64,000 bases of DNA from Gnetum montanum (taxonomy: Eukaryota; Streptophyta; Gnetopsida; Gnetales; Gnetaceae), in the NCBI GenBank assembly GCA_015680685.1, contig MNCI01034224.1, forward strand, positions 40,760-104,759, read 5' to 3'. Both the position numbers and the translations under genes were made by a program. How positions within the stretch are numbered: the stretch's first letter is position 1; every line of letters begins with the position of its first letter. The notes beneath the pieces were generated by a model. That model saw only the letters and a list, made by a program, of their open reading frames with translations, did no database searches and was not told where the DNA came from. Positions 1 to 13,400 of this stretch are shown piece by piece.

Positions 1-325
1 TTTGGTAAGCCACAGTTGCATAGTTCAGGGTGTGTCCGGTAAGTGGGAACGGATGCTGACGCTAGTTAATTTAGACTTAGGACATTAGTTAGAGTTAGCT
101 TAGTTTCTCAACCCTTTCCTCTGATAGCATAGAAGATAAACCGAAAAATACCAAAAAAATCACATACCTCAAACTTGCTTAACCATACACCGTGACACTT
201 ACAAGCAAGCCTGGGAAGACAACGAACGATTAACCCCAAGTGTTTCTTGTGGTGTTAAGCCATTTAGTATGCAGAGTTTGACCGGATCGCACGTGCACGC
301 TCGTATTCGTATGGTTGAGTGTAGG
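1..325. other. Unassigned flank left of element B
   Basis: No gene seen. Unlike the next 15 kb this stretch keeps several CpG sites (for example around 285 to 310, with a GCACGTGCACG core). It does not align with the leader of the sister element E, whereas from about 326 onward B and E leaders match. It is therefore probably the edge of a younger insertion or of host DNA that truncates B. The two short ORFs here, one on each strand, overlap and resemble nothing. Confidence 0.4.
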
Positions 326-774
326 GGTACCTCGCCACTCATCACCATTGTTGGTGGTTTCAATAACCAAACCCCCATCCCCCTCTTCCTTGTTATGAGA
401 ATTGGTAGCTTGCTAAAACCATTGCTTGTGGAAAGTTCAAGCTTGCTATTTTTGGTTCTAACCCCCCCTTTTACCAACATTAGCTAGGAAGGTATGAGAT
501 CTTCGTCTCTCATCCCCTCACTTCCTTTCCCCCTACTACACCCAACATAGGAGCAACTAGGGAACCCAACATGGGTGAGGTTTGGTACCACCTTTTTAGC
601 TTACCATTTTTAGCAAAGAGATGTGCCCCCTTTTACCCCCACTTACTATTTATAGCAAGTAGCCCATTTTTAGCTATTTTTTCCTCTTTTAGCCATTTTT
701 GAATTCCACTTGCAAGAATTTACTCTTTTTCCACCTTTGATAACCTTTTCCAAGCCTTTTTTGGCATCATAGCC
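326..774 (+). other. Element B 5' leader (truncated)
   Basis: This non-coding leader precedes gag. It aligns with the E leader at about 54620 to 55027, sharing the phrases AACCAAACCCCCATCC, ACCAACATTAG and TTACTATTTATAG in the same order. The PBS and 5' LTR expected upstream are missing from B, so its 5' end is truncated. Confidence 0.7.
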
Positions 775-3700
775 ATGTCTCTCTAATAGTCAATCAAGTT
801 GCCCTTTGATTTCACCAACAATGGGTCTAACCAACAAGTTGTAAGGATATATGACCCCAAGGACCCTACCATAGCTGAATGTAAATAGTCTTTGAGACTT
901 AGGGGGCAATGTCCTAGGTTCTTGATAATAAATGAAGAGCACTACAACTTCATTTATGCTAAGAGCTACGTTGGCATGTTGATTCCGGGAACAAAAACAA
1001 AATCCAAGAGGGATTTTGAGCTTATACATCACAATGGGAAGGAGTATATTCCCTCCGCATATGACCAAATACCCCTTACCAATGTCTATTCTAGCATCTT
1101 ATCTCACATAATTGAGATGGAAGAGCAAAAGGCTACCTCATATGGATAGCCAAAGGAGGAAGACAAATTCAAGGTGGAATATAAACTTGCAAAAGTCTAG
1201 GGTGCACTTTTCCAACAAGCCATCCCTAAGAAAATACGGCCTACCTCCATCCCCTTTGTCTCTTCCATAGAGTATGTTCCCCCACCTTCGTTCCCACCTT
1301 ACCCAACCATGTTTGGTCCTACACTATTCATCACTATGCACCAAACATAATCAGTGTCATAGTCAATCATGCTTCATTTCTTCATGTCATTTGCCACGCA
1401 ACCATGATCCATGTGACCTTTAGTAGTGGTTGTCATCACTACCAACTCGTTGACTAGTAAAGTGTAGTCCACCATGGGATCCCAGGTACCCCAAGGATTA
1501 CATACCCCCTTTACTCTATTTATGCCCTAGATACTAGCACAAACATCTTTCTCATTATTTAACCCACCAACCACAATAATAATCCAACATCTCGCTTCCA
1601 TTTTACAACTGATAGCAAGGCCCCCAATCCTTCCAATAGATACTATAGCCATTTTTTTAAACTTCATAATTGACAAGGATACCTAAAGGACTAGATGAAG
1701 CCTTTCAGATGATCTAGGACTTAATCAAAAAGTCAAAAAAGCTTAAGGCCTCCTCTTTAGAGACCATGAAGATAATGGACTTTTATCAAGATAATCCCAT
1801 CTATCCCACAATCCCACTACTAACTTCTTTCCCTAGTATCCCTATGCCCCAATTCACAAAGTATAATGGTGAAGGTAATCCAAATGTCTATTTGATTACC
1901 TTCTACTCTAAGTACTTACTTTTGCAACCATGGCCACACAACATAATGAGAAGTTTACCTATGTCCTTGAATGGGAAAGCACTTGATTGGTATCATGCCC
2001 CACCTAGAGGATCTATATCATCTCTTGAGGACTTAATAGTCTAATTCATTAACTACTTCAAGTATAACTTGAAGCTTAACATTACACTTGACTAGCTGAT
2101 GAAGGTTAAGTAGGGACCCCTCGAACAAGTGCAAAAGTTCATTCAACGGTGGAATGGTCTACTAAATGAGATACCAAAGCCTATAGCCAAAACCCACATT
2201 TTGGCTATATTTAAGGGGGTGGTTAGTGATTTTATTAAATTTAACGTATGCTACCTTGACCCACAGTTTCTTAGTCAAGCCTTCTCTTAGAAAAAAAAAC
2301 ATAGAAGATGCTACATGGGCTAGACATGACCCTACCTATGTGGCATACAAAAATCAACATACACAAAGGGACAAGAAGAGGAACAAGTAGAACAATGTGG
2401 TGGTGGCAACCATAACCAAAGAATCCAAAACAATCAACTAGGGGCTAGTGGCCAACCCACCCAAAGCCCTTGCTAATAGCTAAGATAACCAGTTGTCAAC
2501 CTCTAGGACCATTTCATTAACCAAAACTAAATCAAACTTTGAGCAAAAAGATGGGATGAAATATATTACTTTGTCTCTGAATTCATCTTAACTCTTAAAT
2601 CAATTATTGAAGAATGGAAGGATCCAATATAAAAAAATGTCTAAAGCTACTTATAAAAAACATGAAAGACTATGTGAGATAGCCAAGGATCCCACTCAAG
2701 AAACCAAGGATGATCCCCAGTTGCGCAAGTGTTTCAAACTAGACTACGTCTACCATTATTACAATTACTTGGTCATGACACCAACTTCTACCTCATGTTG
2801 AAGGATGGCTTGCAAAAGATGATATATAGGGGCTAGTTGATCCTTAATGCATCTAACCTTATCTATCTACAAAAATAATCGATGCAAGTGTACAAGGACC
2901 CATTGAATGCCAATAATAGTGCATACATCATATCAATATTCAACATTGATGATAATCAAAGACTTGCGAGGGAACCATTCATGATTCGGGTACCGCCTCA
3001 CAATGAATGGGCCTCTTCAATTTTCACCAGCTCAAGACCCCCCTTTGTTGTGATAGTACCATTGCAACCACCTCTAAGGAAGCCTTTTGTCATTAGGGGT
3101 GCCTTAGCCCACTACAACCTAGTCAACCCATACAATCAAACAGCGGCCTCCTATGGTGGCTAATGTCATGGCTTCATCCTTTCATACAATTAATAATAAT
3201 CAAAAGGCCTCAACTAAGCAAAGGAAGAAGCCTAAGCAGAAGCTCAATAACAAAGATGCTAAGATGATCAAGTTAGGGAAGGAAGTGGATCCACCAAAGT
3301 CCACTCCCATATCCTTAGTACCCACCACTTCTACAACCCAAGATCCTTTCACAAGCAAATCACAGGAGGATCTTAAGAGGCAAGATAAAGGAAAAGAGGA
3401 AAAGATACAACCACCTAAGGCTAAATTTTGCATTTTGGAGTGCATGAAGAAAGTAAAGCACAACCAGAGTGACAAGCCTACAACCAATGACAAGAATTTC
3501 CTCGATGTGTTAAAATAGGTCAAGTAGTCTGTTAAGCAAAAGAACACGACTTTCTACCTATATGACTTGATCATGACTTCTGATACACATCCTAGGGTGC
3601 TAGTAAAGATGTTGACTTCCATCCCTATTCATAAGGACATCCCTACTAACAAGGAATCCATCCATATAGTGATGGTTCCTTCTTCATGGAGGGAGAAAAA

Positions 3701-4405
3701 ATCAACATTGCTAGTGTTTCATAATAAAGAAATCAAGACCAATCCCCAAAATGGTAAGGTAATTAGGGATTCTCTTTTCATCAAAATTTGGGTAGGGAAA
3801 TATAAGATGCATCAGGTGCATATGGATGATGGAGCTACAACAAACATCATTTTGTTCCCCATAGTCCAATGTTTAGGCTTGATTGAGAAAATGAAACATA
3901 TGACAACGACAGCTCTTAAGTCCTTCAATAGATAAAGGGTTGCTATCAAGGATCCATCTCCTTGGATTTTATTATAAGGGAACAATTCCCCACAACTAGT
4001 AATTTCTTAGTGGTTGAGAGGATGCCAAGGTTTAACCTTATCCTTGGAAGATCCTAATTGGCTCAATTACAAGCTTTATCTTCCCCTATCCAATAAGAGA
4101 TTCACCTTCCTTATGAGGTAGGTGAAATCATCATTCATAGTGATAATGCAATTTCCTTGGTTGTCAACAATGTGAACATAGAGTAGGGGTCTAAAGTGGA
4201 GTTTCAAGAAGATGTTCCTAGCCACGAGATCCAACAACCTGAGAGAGAGGAGAAAGCCAAGAACGACAACAATGGGTAATGGGAAGCATTATGGGATGAC
4301 CCTTTCAGCATCATTAGTGAAGGGGATGGTGAATACAAATGTGTGTAGCATAGGCCTTACACATTCCCTAATCTTTCAAAGATTAGGAATAATCTACACA
4401 AGTGA
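775..4405 (+). pseudogene. Element B gag-protease, decayed
   Basis: Degenerate gag-pro of a Tat-type Ty3/gypsy element. The ATG at 775 is the one used by sister copy E (55028). In order: an N-terminal region matching E and A (CPRFLIINEEHYNF, then KEYIPSAYDQIP); a linker; the Retrotrans_gag core from about 1766 (KYNGEGNPN, ALDWYHAPPRGSISSLEDL); a remnant of the HYH...GH knuckle near 2750; PFVIR and PFVV repeats near 2970 to 3100; a lysine-rich stretch near 3200 to 3500; then aspartic protease at 3570 to 4060 with VHMDDGATTN and FNLILGRS. The ending carries SIISEGDG, as in E and A, and stops at 4403. Many in-frame TAG and TAA codons and some frameshifts make it non-functional. The family and order are seen directly; the exact frame path is inferred from A. 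Confidence 0.85.
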
Positions 4406-5232
4406 TGTACACTTTGACCCTTCCACCTAGGCCCTTATGACTGTGTAACCATATGAATAGCTATGTAGCCTAAACTTTCATTGTTGACTTGTTGTGCCTT
4501 TTTGTACACTTTACTTTAATCGTTTATGCATGCAACCTAAGGTTTTACTTTCATTTGCATTTTTATTTATTAAAGCCTTTCTCTTTCATTATCTTCCTTT
4601 TTAACATGTTTTAAACATAAAAAAATCTTATAAAAATTTTAAAACTAAAAAATCCATAAAAATTTTAAAACAAAAAAAATGCCAAAAATATTGGTTTCCT
4701 TACAATGTGGGACCATCATGGCCTAAAACTGGCAAAACCCGTGACCTACTGAGGGCATCAACTAGCATCGCACTTCACTAAGACTCTAAATTGGCACCAT
4801 AGTCTAATAAGACTTTAAACTAGCACTACAACCCATCATGGCTTTAAATTGGCAACAAACATATGGCCCACCATAGCCTAAAACTGGCAGCAACTCTTAT
4901 CCTATAGTCATTCATAATATTATAGTTTATCCATTGTCTACATAACCAATGTAGCCATTCTCAACATAGTTATTTACAACACTTATAACCTTAAAACCTT
5001 AGAGTAGTAAAGTCATAAACATATATAGCCAAAACTAAAATCAAAACTTAAAATTTAAAACATTTATAATAATAATAATAAAGGTACATAGCCATAACCA
5101 CACTTCATCACATAAATATTAAAACAATAAACCATAAGTGTTAAACTATCTTCAACTCAAACACTAGCCAACATTAGCTATATAACATAAGACATGAAAA
5201 CTAAAATAAAATCAATAACAAGTACTATCACA
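4406..5232. repeat. Element B spacer with TAAACTGGCA repeat array 1
   Basis: Non-coding spacer between the converging 3' ends of gag-pro (plus) and the antisense gene (minus). At about 4690 to 4890 it holds a loose tandem array built on phrases such as AAGACTCTAAATTGGCACC and ATGGCTTTAAATTGGCA. E carries the same array at 58920 to 59110 and A a diverged one at 24810 to 24985. The rest is A/T-rich, with AATAAA-like runs that could serve polyadenylation in either direction. Confidence 0.6.
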
Positions 5233-8200
5233 TTAATCATCTGGTGGTGCTAAGGGGGCATCTAGAAGAGGAGGTGGTTAATCATCATCATTGCCATCAC
5301 TGCTAAGGCCAGCGACATCCCCTAATGCCTATGACACAACAACATACAATCAATCAGTAACAAATAGCCAAAAACTCTAACTTAAATAAATCCAAAATTA
5401 AAATTTAAAACATAAAAACATCAAATCTATGGGGAATTTGGATCCATGAATTTTGGGAAAAGACATTGAAGTCTAGTCTCTAAACATTAGCAAATTTGAT
5501 CTTCTATCATGTTGGCCTAGTTAACATCCCCAAAATTAATGCCAGTGAGGATGTTTGTCCTATACACAACCATCCATGTCAATGGCTCCCATGAAACTAT
5601 AGTTATAAAGACCTCATCTACAGTCATGGTGATTTAAGCAGAAGGGGATTTGACTACTGTGAGAGTGCATTCAAAGACTTTTTAAGCACTCTTAGCTTGA
5701 ATTCCTTGAATGAATAACTTCATCTTACACTGTTCAATCATCTGCTTCTTCAACCACTTTAAGTATGCCTCCTTATCAGCCTTATACGACCTCTTATGAT
5801 CTTTTTGTGTTTGGCCCTACTCTAGGACCCAGGCACTATAATCCTTTCGGTCTTGGACATTTTAGGAGATTAGATCCATCTACATCTACTACTTAGCTAG
5901 TTCTCTAGCAAGGGTCACCTTTTTGTGGATGGTGTGCTAGCAGTAGGCCTATGTGATCTCTTTAGAATACAAATTCTCTAAGTTAGTCACTTGGGCTTCC
6001 ACATAGGTCTTATAGTCCTTAAGATCCCTAACCCTCTTAGCTTGAGTTTTAGTTTCCTCCCTAAAGGCCATAACTTGCTCCCATTGGGATTCGTTGGACA
6101 TTTGAAACTCCCATGAAGCTTTTGTGCATGAAACTACAAGATTAGTGGCAATTTCATACAACTTTAGAAGGACATGTGCCATGTTTGGAGGAAGCTTACG
6201 AAAGAAGTTAAACTCCATGTCTTAAGCTAATTCCCATGCAACTAATGACAATAAAAATAACACAAATATAACCATAAGCACAATATAAAATCTAAGATAT
6301 CCATAACATGAAACATAACTTATAGAAAAAGGGCTAAGGCATAGTGAAGTATAGTTCTTACTAATCTTAGGTGCAACCTGTTGCAACCGATCATACTTTT
6401 TCCACTCTATGCATGAATTCTATCATGTTTGGGACCTCTATCGATGGCTTCACATGAAACGTGAATGTAGAGATCTTCACTAGTGGCTTAAGAACTACCA
6501 TAAGCATAATAATCATTAAGAGGTTAGAGAAAAAACCAAGCATAAAACCATATTCTATAATGAGTAGGTTTAAGGCATAGGCATACCTAGATCCTCATCC
6601 ACATTAGGGATGATGATTGGGGGCTCCCCAAGTAGTGGCTCACTGAACAAGATGTCTAGATCATCCATGTTAATGTTGGCTAACCTTTCAACCTCATGTT
6701 TTTGTAAGAGTGCCTCCTCTACACATCTTTATTCTTCTGCTACTGTAGCGGCCACACACCTTTGCTACTCAATAGCACATCTATTCTCCTTTTCCACAAG
6801 TCTTTACTCCTTTTCCACAATGGTATCTTAAGCTACCATCCCTTGCCATTGATCTGTAGCTATATCCCATTAGAAAAGTTGGCACATGTAGCCATAAGAT
6901 AGAAAATATGACATATCCAAAACATTAAAGATTTAGCTAAACTTACCAACAACTACTTAATGTGACCAATTGAACCTGAAGAGGATCTTCTTCTTGGTGG
7001 ATGGTTATGATGCTAGTGGTGCTTCAACTTAGCCGTGGCTATGCCTTCATCCTTGGAATGCAATCATCAGGCCCTTAGGACATTCGTTGGAATGGTCAGA
7101 GGCTCCTCCCCCATGCTGTTAGGGGATTCACACTATTTACCATCAAACCCTTTAATGCTAATAGACAACAAGTCTTCCATGTCCTTTGGTGGATTCTAGG
7201 CTTGCATCATTGGATAAAGATGCTTTATCCAAGGCCTAGAGAGTTGGTTTGGGTCGTAGCTTACCCATCACACATTCCTACTCACCACCAAGAACTCCAT
7301 GAATCTCTTAATATAACCTATAAAAAGGACATAATGCACCTGGATTATCATAGAGGCATCTTTGCAGAGTCTAAGGATTTCCTCCTTAAGGCCCATAGCC
7401 AAGAAAGTAGCCTAGTTGAAACAAGTATCCTCTATTAAGACCTTCTTAAAGGTCCATCCCTATGCAATACCTATTACCTTCATCTGTGACAATAGTTTAG
7501 GAAAGACATGAGGTCAAAACAAAGGATAGAATTTCTTTGCTTCAAAATTCATGAAGCCATCCAAGATAAGTGTGGGGTGACTCTTGGTAGCACTAGACTA
7601 CTCCTCAACTTCCTCACAATGGCTAGCTTCTTTCATGAGTTTGATGGCAACTACTATCCCATCAGTGGAAACATCAAACAAGTCATGAAAGGTTACCTCA
7701 CTAATGACAATATTGATTAGTATGCCTCATATTGTGATGTGAAATACATTAGCTCCTACATCAAAGGCGTCGATGACATTCAACATTTTTGTGGAAGGGA
7801 TGGGATGGCTAGGTGTCATGAAGGCATCAAGAAAACTAGTATGTATGATGTTTTCTTTAATGTCCTTAGATGCTTCCTCCCTTAACCATTCTTGTGCTGG
7901 CCCCACATCATCAAAATTCAAGATCAAAGTATTCATAAAGCATCTGGAAAGGGGTATAGTCACATTAGAAGGAGTGGAATGTGTTGTAATCAAATCATAA
8001 CCATCCAGCATTAGTACAAGTATGTTTAGATAATAAATAAAGACCATAGAACATTTAAGATCCAAATAGCTATAAAACCTTATGTACAACATAGAAGACC
8101 ATTCTTATTCTCACCTTTCTTCTTTTTGCGTGGTGAGGCTCATGTGGGATCCTAGTGGCAATGCCTTTGTCTTTAATACTCTTGGCAGCCATCCACAAAC

Positions 8201-10483
8201 TATGTGCTATTTTGGTAGCTACATACTTCTTGTAGATAGGGTTAAAGTCAATCGTGTACTTATCAAAACATCCTCTAAACTATTCATACATAATCATTAG
8301 GATCTTCAAAAATTTGGTAAATAAATTCAAGGTGGTTTGAGCCACCACCAAGGTTTGATCATTTTCTATGAATCCTTAATCATTGACCCTATACCTATAA
8401 GAAGTACAAAAAAATTAGTAAGTTAGGAAAGGTAACCAAACTAATAAAGCCAAGACATTAAAAAAATCTATAATGATCATGCTTATCCTTGTAGGAAATA
8501 CACATTTCCTGGAAGGTTTTGGAACAAGGTGTGAACTCTATGCATCATCATCATAGTATTATCAGCATTGTACTAAGAATATTTTGGCATCCTTTAGATC
8601 TTTGAAAGGTAACATGTATTGATAGTGTCCTTAGTCTCTGTCAGCTCTCCTATTGCCCAAGCTTCTAAATCATCAATTATGAACCTAGTGATTAGCCTTG
8701 CAAACCCAAGCAACAAGGTCTCTACTATGACTCTAGGCACATCTGCAAACAAGTATGACCATAGTATCACACTAATGTTCTACAAGATGTTGACAAGGAA
8801 TTTCCTTTCCCCTTGCTAGAACCAAAGTGAGCCCCTCTCTAAGACCATGTCAAGCAAAGGGGTGTTTACCTTAGGTTGGCTAACAGAACATAAGATGCCA
8901 ATCAACTCAACCATAAGGTGTATGGCCTTCAACAAAGCCCTGCATGGGGAACAAGAACACCATTAGTATCATATTGTAACACTTAGAATTTATTCACAAG
9001 TTTACAAAACATCCTAGTTGGGGGTGAAATTAGCCCCTGTAAAAATCTGTAAGTTGTTTATTCAAATTATTTCATAGAAATCCTACAACAATTCTATTAC
9101 AACCTCCATAGCCATTAAACACTATATCCAACATAACATAGCTAAAATATGACAACCAAATATCATAACATAACTAGTTCAAACCATGTATTAACATAGA
9201 AAACCTCAAAAACCTAGAAAACGACCATAGCAAAGAGCTTACTAAAAATAGTAAAAAATTTTATTTCTATAAAATAAACTTTAGAGCATATTTAATGCCC
9301 CTAGGCATCCTTGGTAGCATGGGGCATTGACAAGAAAATTTCTAAGCATGTCAATGCTAACCATCTCCAAGGGGTCAATTGTTACAGCACAAACTAAGCC
9401 TAATCTACATAATTGTAATTACAAATGCATCCTAGCTCTGATTTGAGTGATTCTACCACTAAAAAAACCATGAAATCACAATTCTTACAGCCATGGCCAA
9501 TACAACTAAAATTTTACAACCATTATTACAAGAGACATAACCAAAATTACATAAATGTAGTCATTTCCATAAACCCCCTTTCGCGTAAGTTCACAAAAAA
9601 TTCATCAAAAATTTATTTGGGCTTCCAACGATGTGATTTCATCACTATTTGAAAGCTTAAATTACGCCCTACATACCATAAGTCATAGAAAATTCAAAAA
9701 ACTTGTCTTTTTTTAGGGAAAAATTCGTGAATATTCATGAAAATCTGAAAAATGGAAAAAGCCCTAATTACACAATCTAACTAAAATAGAAATAACTTCA
9801 TCATTACAACTATAAATAGAATGTAACTATAGTCATTAAAAATATTAAACATAACACTAAAAATCCAAATCGTTAAACTTTAGAAATTCCTAGCTATTTT
9901 CATAAAAAAATTCATAACTTTGCATACTTTTTTCACCAAAAAAGCATCAAAAAACACAAAATTTGCAAAACCTAATTTAATTTAGCCATGAATTAAAGCT
10001 AAAAAAATTAAAAAACCTTAAAACCACATTAAAATAATTAAAATAAGGGATGGGATCTTGTCAAAATTTAGTTTTGACAAACATTGTAGCCTAGATCTAA
10101 CAAAAATGACTCCATCCCCAAATTGGTGAAAAAAATGCACATCAAAACAACAAACCTAATTTTAAATTTGGATCAACTATATTCTAAATAAAAAATGACC
10201 TTATATCTATGTAGGAATAGCCAAAATATGACATGTTATTTTGTTAGACTTTCATTCTACCCACTTCCTTAGCATAGATATGATAAAAATCACCCCTATC
10301 CTAACTAGGAAAGCACAAAAAATGACTAGAGAAATAAGAAAAATGGCTAGGAATGGCCTACCTTGGGGTGGCAATACATGAAGCTTAAATGGAAACCAGC
10401 CTAGGTAGTTAGGAGATGTTCCATGTAGTCTCATCTACCTCTTGGATTCTTGGATTTGTACTATTGCCTCCATGCTGCTTCAT
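5233..10483 (-). pseudogene. Element B antisense multi-exon gene, decayed
   Basis: Function unknown. It lies on the strand opposite to element B and is the counterpart of the eight-exon gene in A. Supported exons: exon 1 10483 to 10362 (ATG to an AAG|GTAGGCC donor, as in A); exon 2 8939 to 8487 (after CATGCAG; VILWSYLFADVPRVIVE, then HTLFQNLPGNVYF); exon 3 8394 to 8115 (YRVND, lysine-rich end, GTGAGA donor); exon 4 from about 7990 (AQEWLREEASKDI, FMTPSHPIPSTKMLNVIDAF); a coiled-coil exon about 6220 to 5440; exon 8 5328 to 5233 (acidic tail). Exons 1 and 2 leave the same phase as in A, and exon 2 is a multiple of three in both. Stops such as LWF* (TAG) break the frame, and the exon 2 donor has decayed from GTAAGC to ATAAGC. 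Introns 4 to 6 were not traced base by base. Confidence 0.75.
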
Positions 10484-13400
10484 CTTTGCTCCACCAATGT
10501 TAAAGAAGCTTGGAAACTAGAAGGATTGAAGTATCTACAATGGCTAGGAAGAAGGTCTAGTGCTTCCATACTAAAGAATGGATAGTGTTTGTAGCAAGTA
10601 TCTCTACTAGAGCTCTCCTCCAATGCACTAAATGTTGGAATGAAAGTTCTGATGGGTGTTTGAAATAAATCAATTGTAAGACCATAAACCTAAATGCTTC
10701 CACTCATAGCCCCATTGCCAATTTTGTCCACCAAAACTAAAAGTGCACCGAAGTACAAAGGGTAAAAAGTTTTCTCTATTGTAGGAATGGTGGGAAATAA
10801 TACACAAAGTTCAAATTTTTGAATTTTGGATAGTGGGCCCCACCATACACCCCCATTCATCGTGTTCCAAGGTAGGAAACTCCATCAACATTAGGATTTT
10901 AACCCCTTAGAACATTCATAACCCTATCACAACCCATCCACCCCTATATCCACACTAGGTAGTGGGGAGCCAATGTGGATACCAGCATCCATTACCTTAT
11001 AATGCTTCCATACTAATCTCCATTTCCTTTTTTTAGCAATAGCAACCTATCATGCAAAGCCCCAAGCTTTGAAAGGGGGTTAGATCTTGTCAAAACATGA
11101 TATTTTAGGCATCCACACTAGAGCAACACTATCCAATGTGGACCTTAGTGTGGACCAAGGGGGGTAACACCCATACATACCCCCTAGTGCCCATCAAGCC
11201 TAGATCTGACCCTCGAAGTAGGCTCACATGACCTAGAACCCCTCCAGTTACCCCCAGCAGCCCTAAAGCCTCATCAAACCCAGTCAAAAGTACATAAAAC
11301 TTTTAGATTTTGTTCATCCATGCTAGGGGGCTCCCTACATCTTGCCAAGCTTGGAGTGAATGTGGATAGGTGGAAATGACCTCAAATAGCCAAAATCAAC
11401 CACTTATTTACCATAGTTTGACTTCTAAACCCCTTGTTAGCTTCCATTAACCTAGATCTGCCAAAAATAACCTAATTTTGACAACTTAACCCATCTCCAT
11501 AGTGGTAAACCCCCCTTCCCTCCATTCTTCCCAATGTGGAAGCCTAAGGGGTATGACATTAAACCATTATCAAGGCCTCAAACTACCATAGTTTCCACTT
11601 TAATAGCCTCCTCTGTGACCTCTAGTAGTTGATAGTTGCTAGAACTTAAGTCAATTTTTGCTTTGAAAATCTTCTCCATGTTGGTGAACCCCTCTTCCAT
11701 GCTTCTCAATGTGGAGCTAGCGTGGATAACCTAAGGGTATGCAATAAAACCTAGTTGATGATCAAAAATATCCTAATAACCTTCCCTAGTGACTTCTAGA
11801 CCCTACCAGAACATGCCAAAGCCTTCAAATGCCTTGAAACTGATCAAAAATTGCAAAACATAATCATCACCCTCCCATCCACATTTGGGACACCTTGCCT
11901 ATTGTGGATAGAAGGGGATGACTACATGGAATCTTAGGAGCCTTCAAATCATTGTATTTCAATGCTAAACCTTGACCCTCAACCTCTTGTAGCCTTGGCA
12001 ACTTCAAAACCCTTATGAAATCTTATTGAAAGTAGCCCAACACTTGAAACCAAGTTGATTAATGATGAGGGGGAACCCTATCCATGCTAGTCAATGTGGA
12101 GCCAACATGAATGAAGGTGATAGCCAAAACTTCCAAGATCGACCTTGAAAGTGATTTCTGTTGATAATCTAACCTTCTTGAAAGCTCTTGTAGCTAGAAT
12201 TTGTTAAAAATCATTCCAATTTAGGATTTTTCTAGCTTCCACATTAAGCACCCTCTTCTTCCATGCTAGCTAGCATGGATGAAGTTAAGAAGATTTATGA
12301 GGATCACAAACACATCAAAAAAATGTCAAATTACCTTATACCTATCCTAAAATCTAGTCAACACTTCTAGAAGCCATTAAACTACCTTAAAATGATAAAA
12401 AAAATTGGAAAAAAATCAACCCCATAAGGTCCTCCACCCTAGCTCCATGCTAGCTAGCATGGATCTAGCATGGATGAACAAGGGTAAGCCTAGAAACCAT
12501 CCAAAAACCCTTAAAATTACCAAATTTTGTTCTTAGGCTTTGACCATTAGCACTAATAACCTTAGAGATGTGCATACATAAAAAATTGATTAAAAACATT
12601 CAAAACCTAATTCCCTTTAATCCTCCCCACTAGATCCATGTTGGCTGGTGTGGAGCTAGCATGGATCCAAGAAGTGACCTTTAAAACCATTTTGAAGCTC
12701 TTAGAACTACCTAATTTTGATCCTAAACCCTAATGCTTGACACCAACCCTAGAAGCTAGCATGCATGGTTTATTATTGTTGAAACTAGCCTAGATATGAA
12801 ATTTATGATCTATCAACACTTAGTACCCCCTCTTCCACACTAACTAGCATGGATGTTACCTTTTTTCATCTGATAGTAGATCGATACACCATGAGACTAG
12901 AACCATACATTGTTAAAGCCTAAGATCTCATAGCCGCAAGTTTATTCTTGTTAGATCTCATTTTATCCATTAAATCTCATCAACACCAATACTTCATGCT
13001 GGAGGAACCCTCAAGCATGGATCAAATAAGGGATAACCTTGCATGACCTTGAACAACCCCTAAACTTAGCCAAAATTAACTAAAAGCTTGGGAAATCATG
13101 GTCTACAGTCCTAAGATCCTAGAAACTTGGTTGATTTGCTCCCTAGACCATCCTAAGACCAAAAGGAAATGGCATCCCCTCTACTCCACATTGGCTCTAT
13201 GCTAGCCAACATGGATCTAGTGTGGAGACTACCCCAAACTTACTTTCACACTCAAAACCTTATCAAAATAACCTTAAAACATAACTAGGGGATGCACAAC
13301 TACTAGATCTTGGTTCCAGCTACCCATCTAATCCTATTTGATCTTGTTTTGACCTAGATTTGGATTTTCCATGCTAATCCCCCTCCCATCCATGCTGGCT

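Noticed and set aside
775-4405. Endogenous pararetrovirus or retrovirus with an envelope gene
   Set aside because: No movement protein, coat or envelope motif; the extra gene is antisense and has introns, unlike env.
7773-8000. Plus ORF 7773-8000 and similar plus ORFs at 7202-7720 and 61878-62114
   Set aside because: Complement of exon 4 of the antisense gene, which has the conserved residues.
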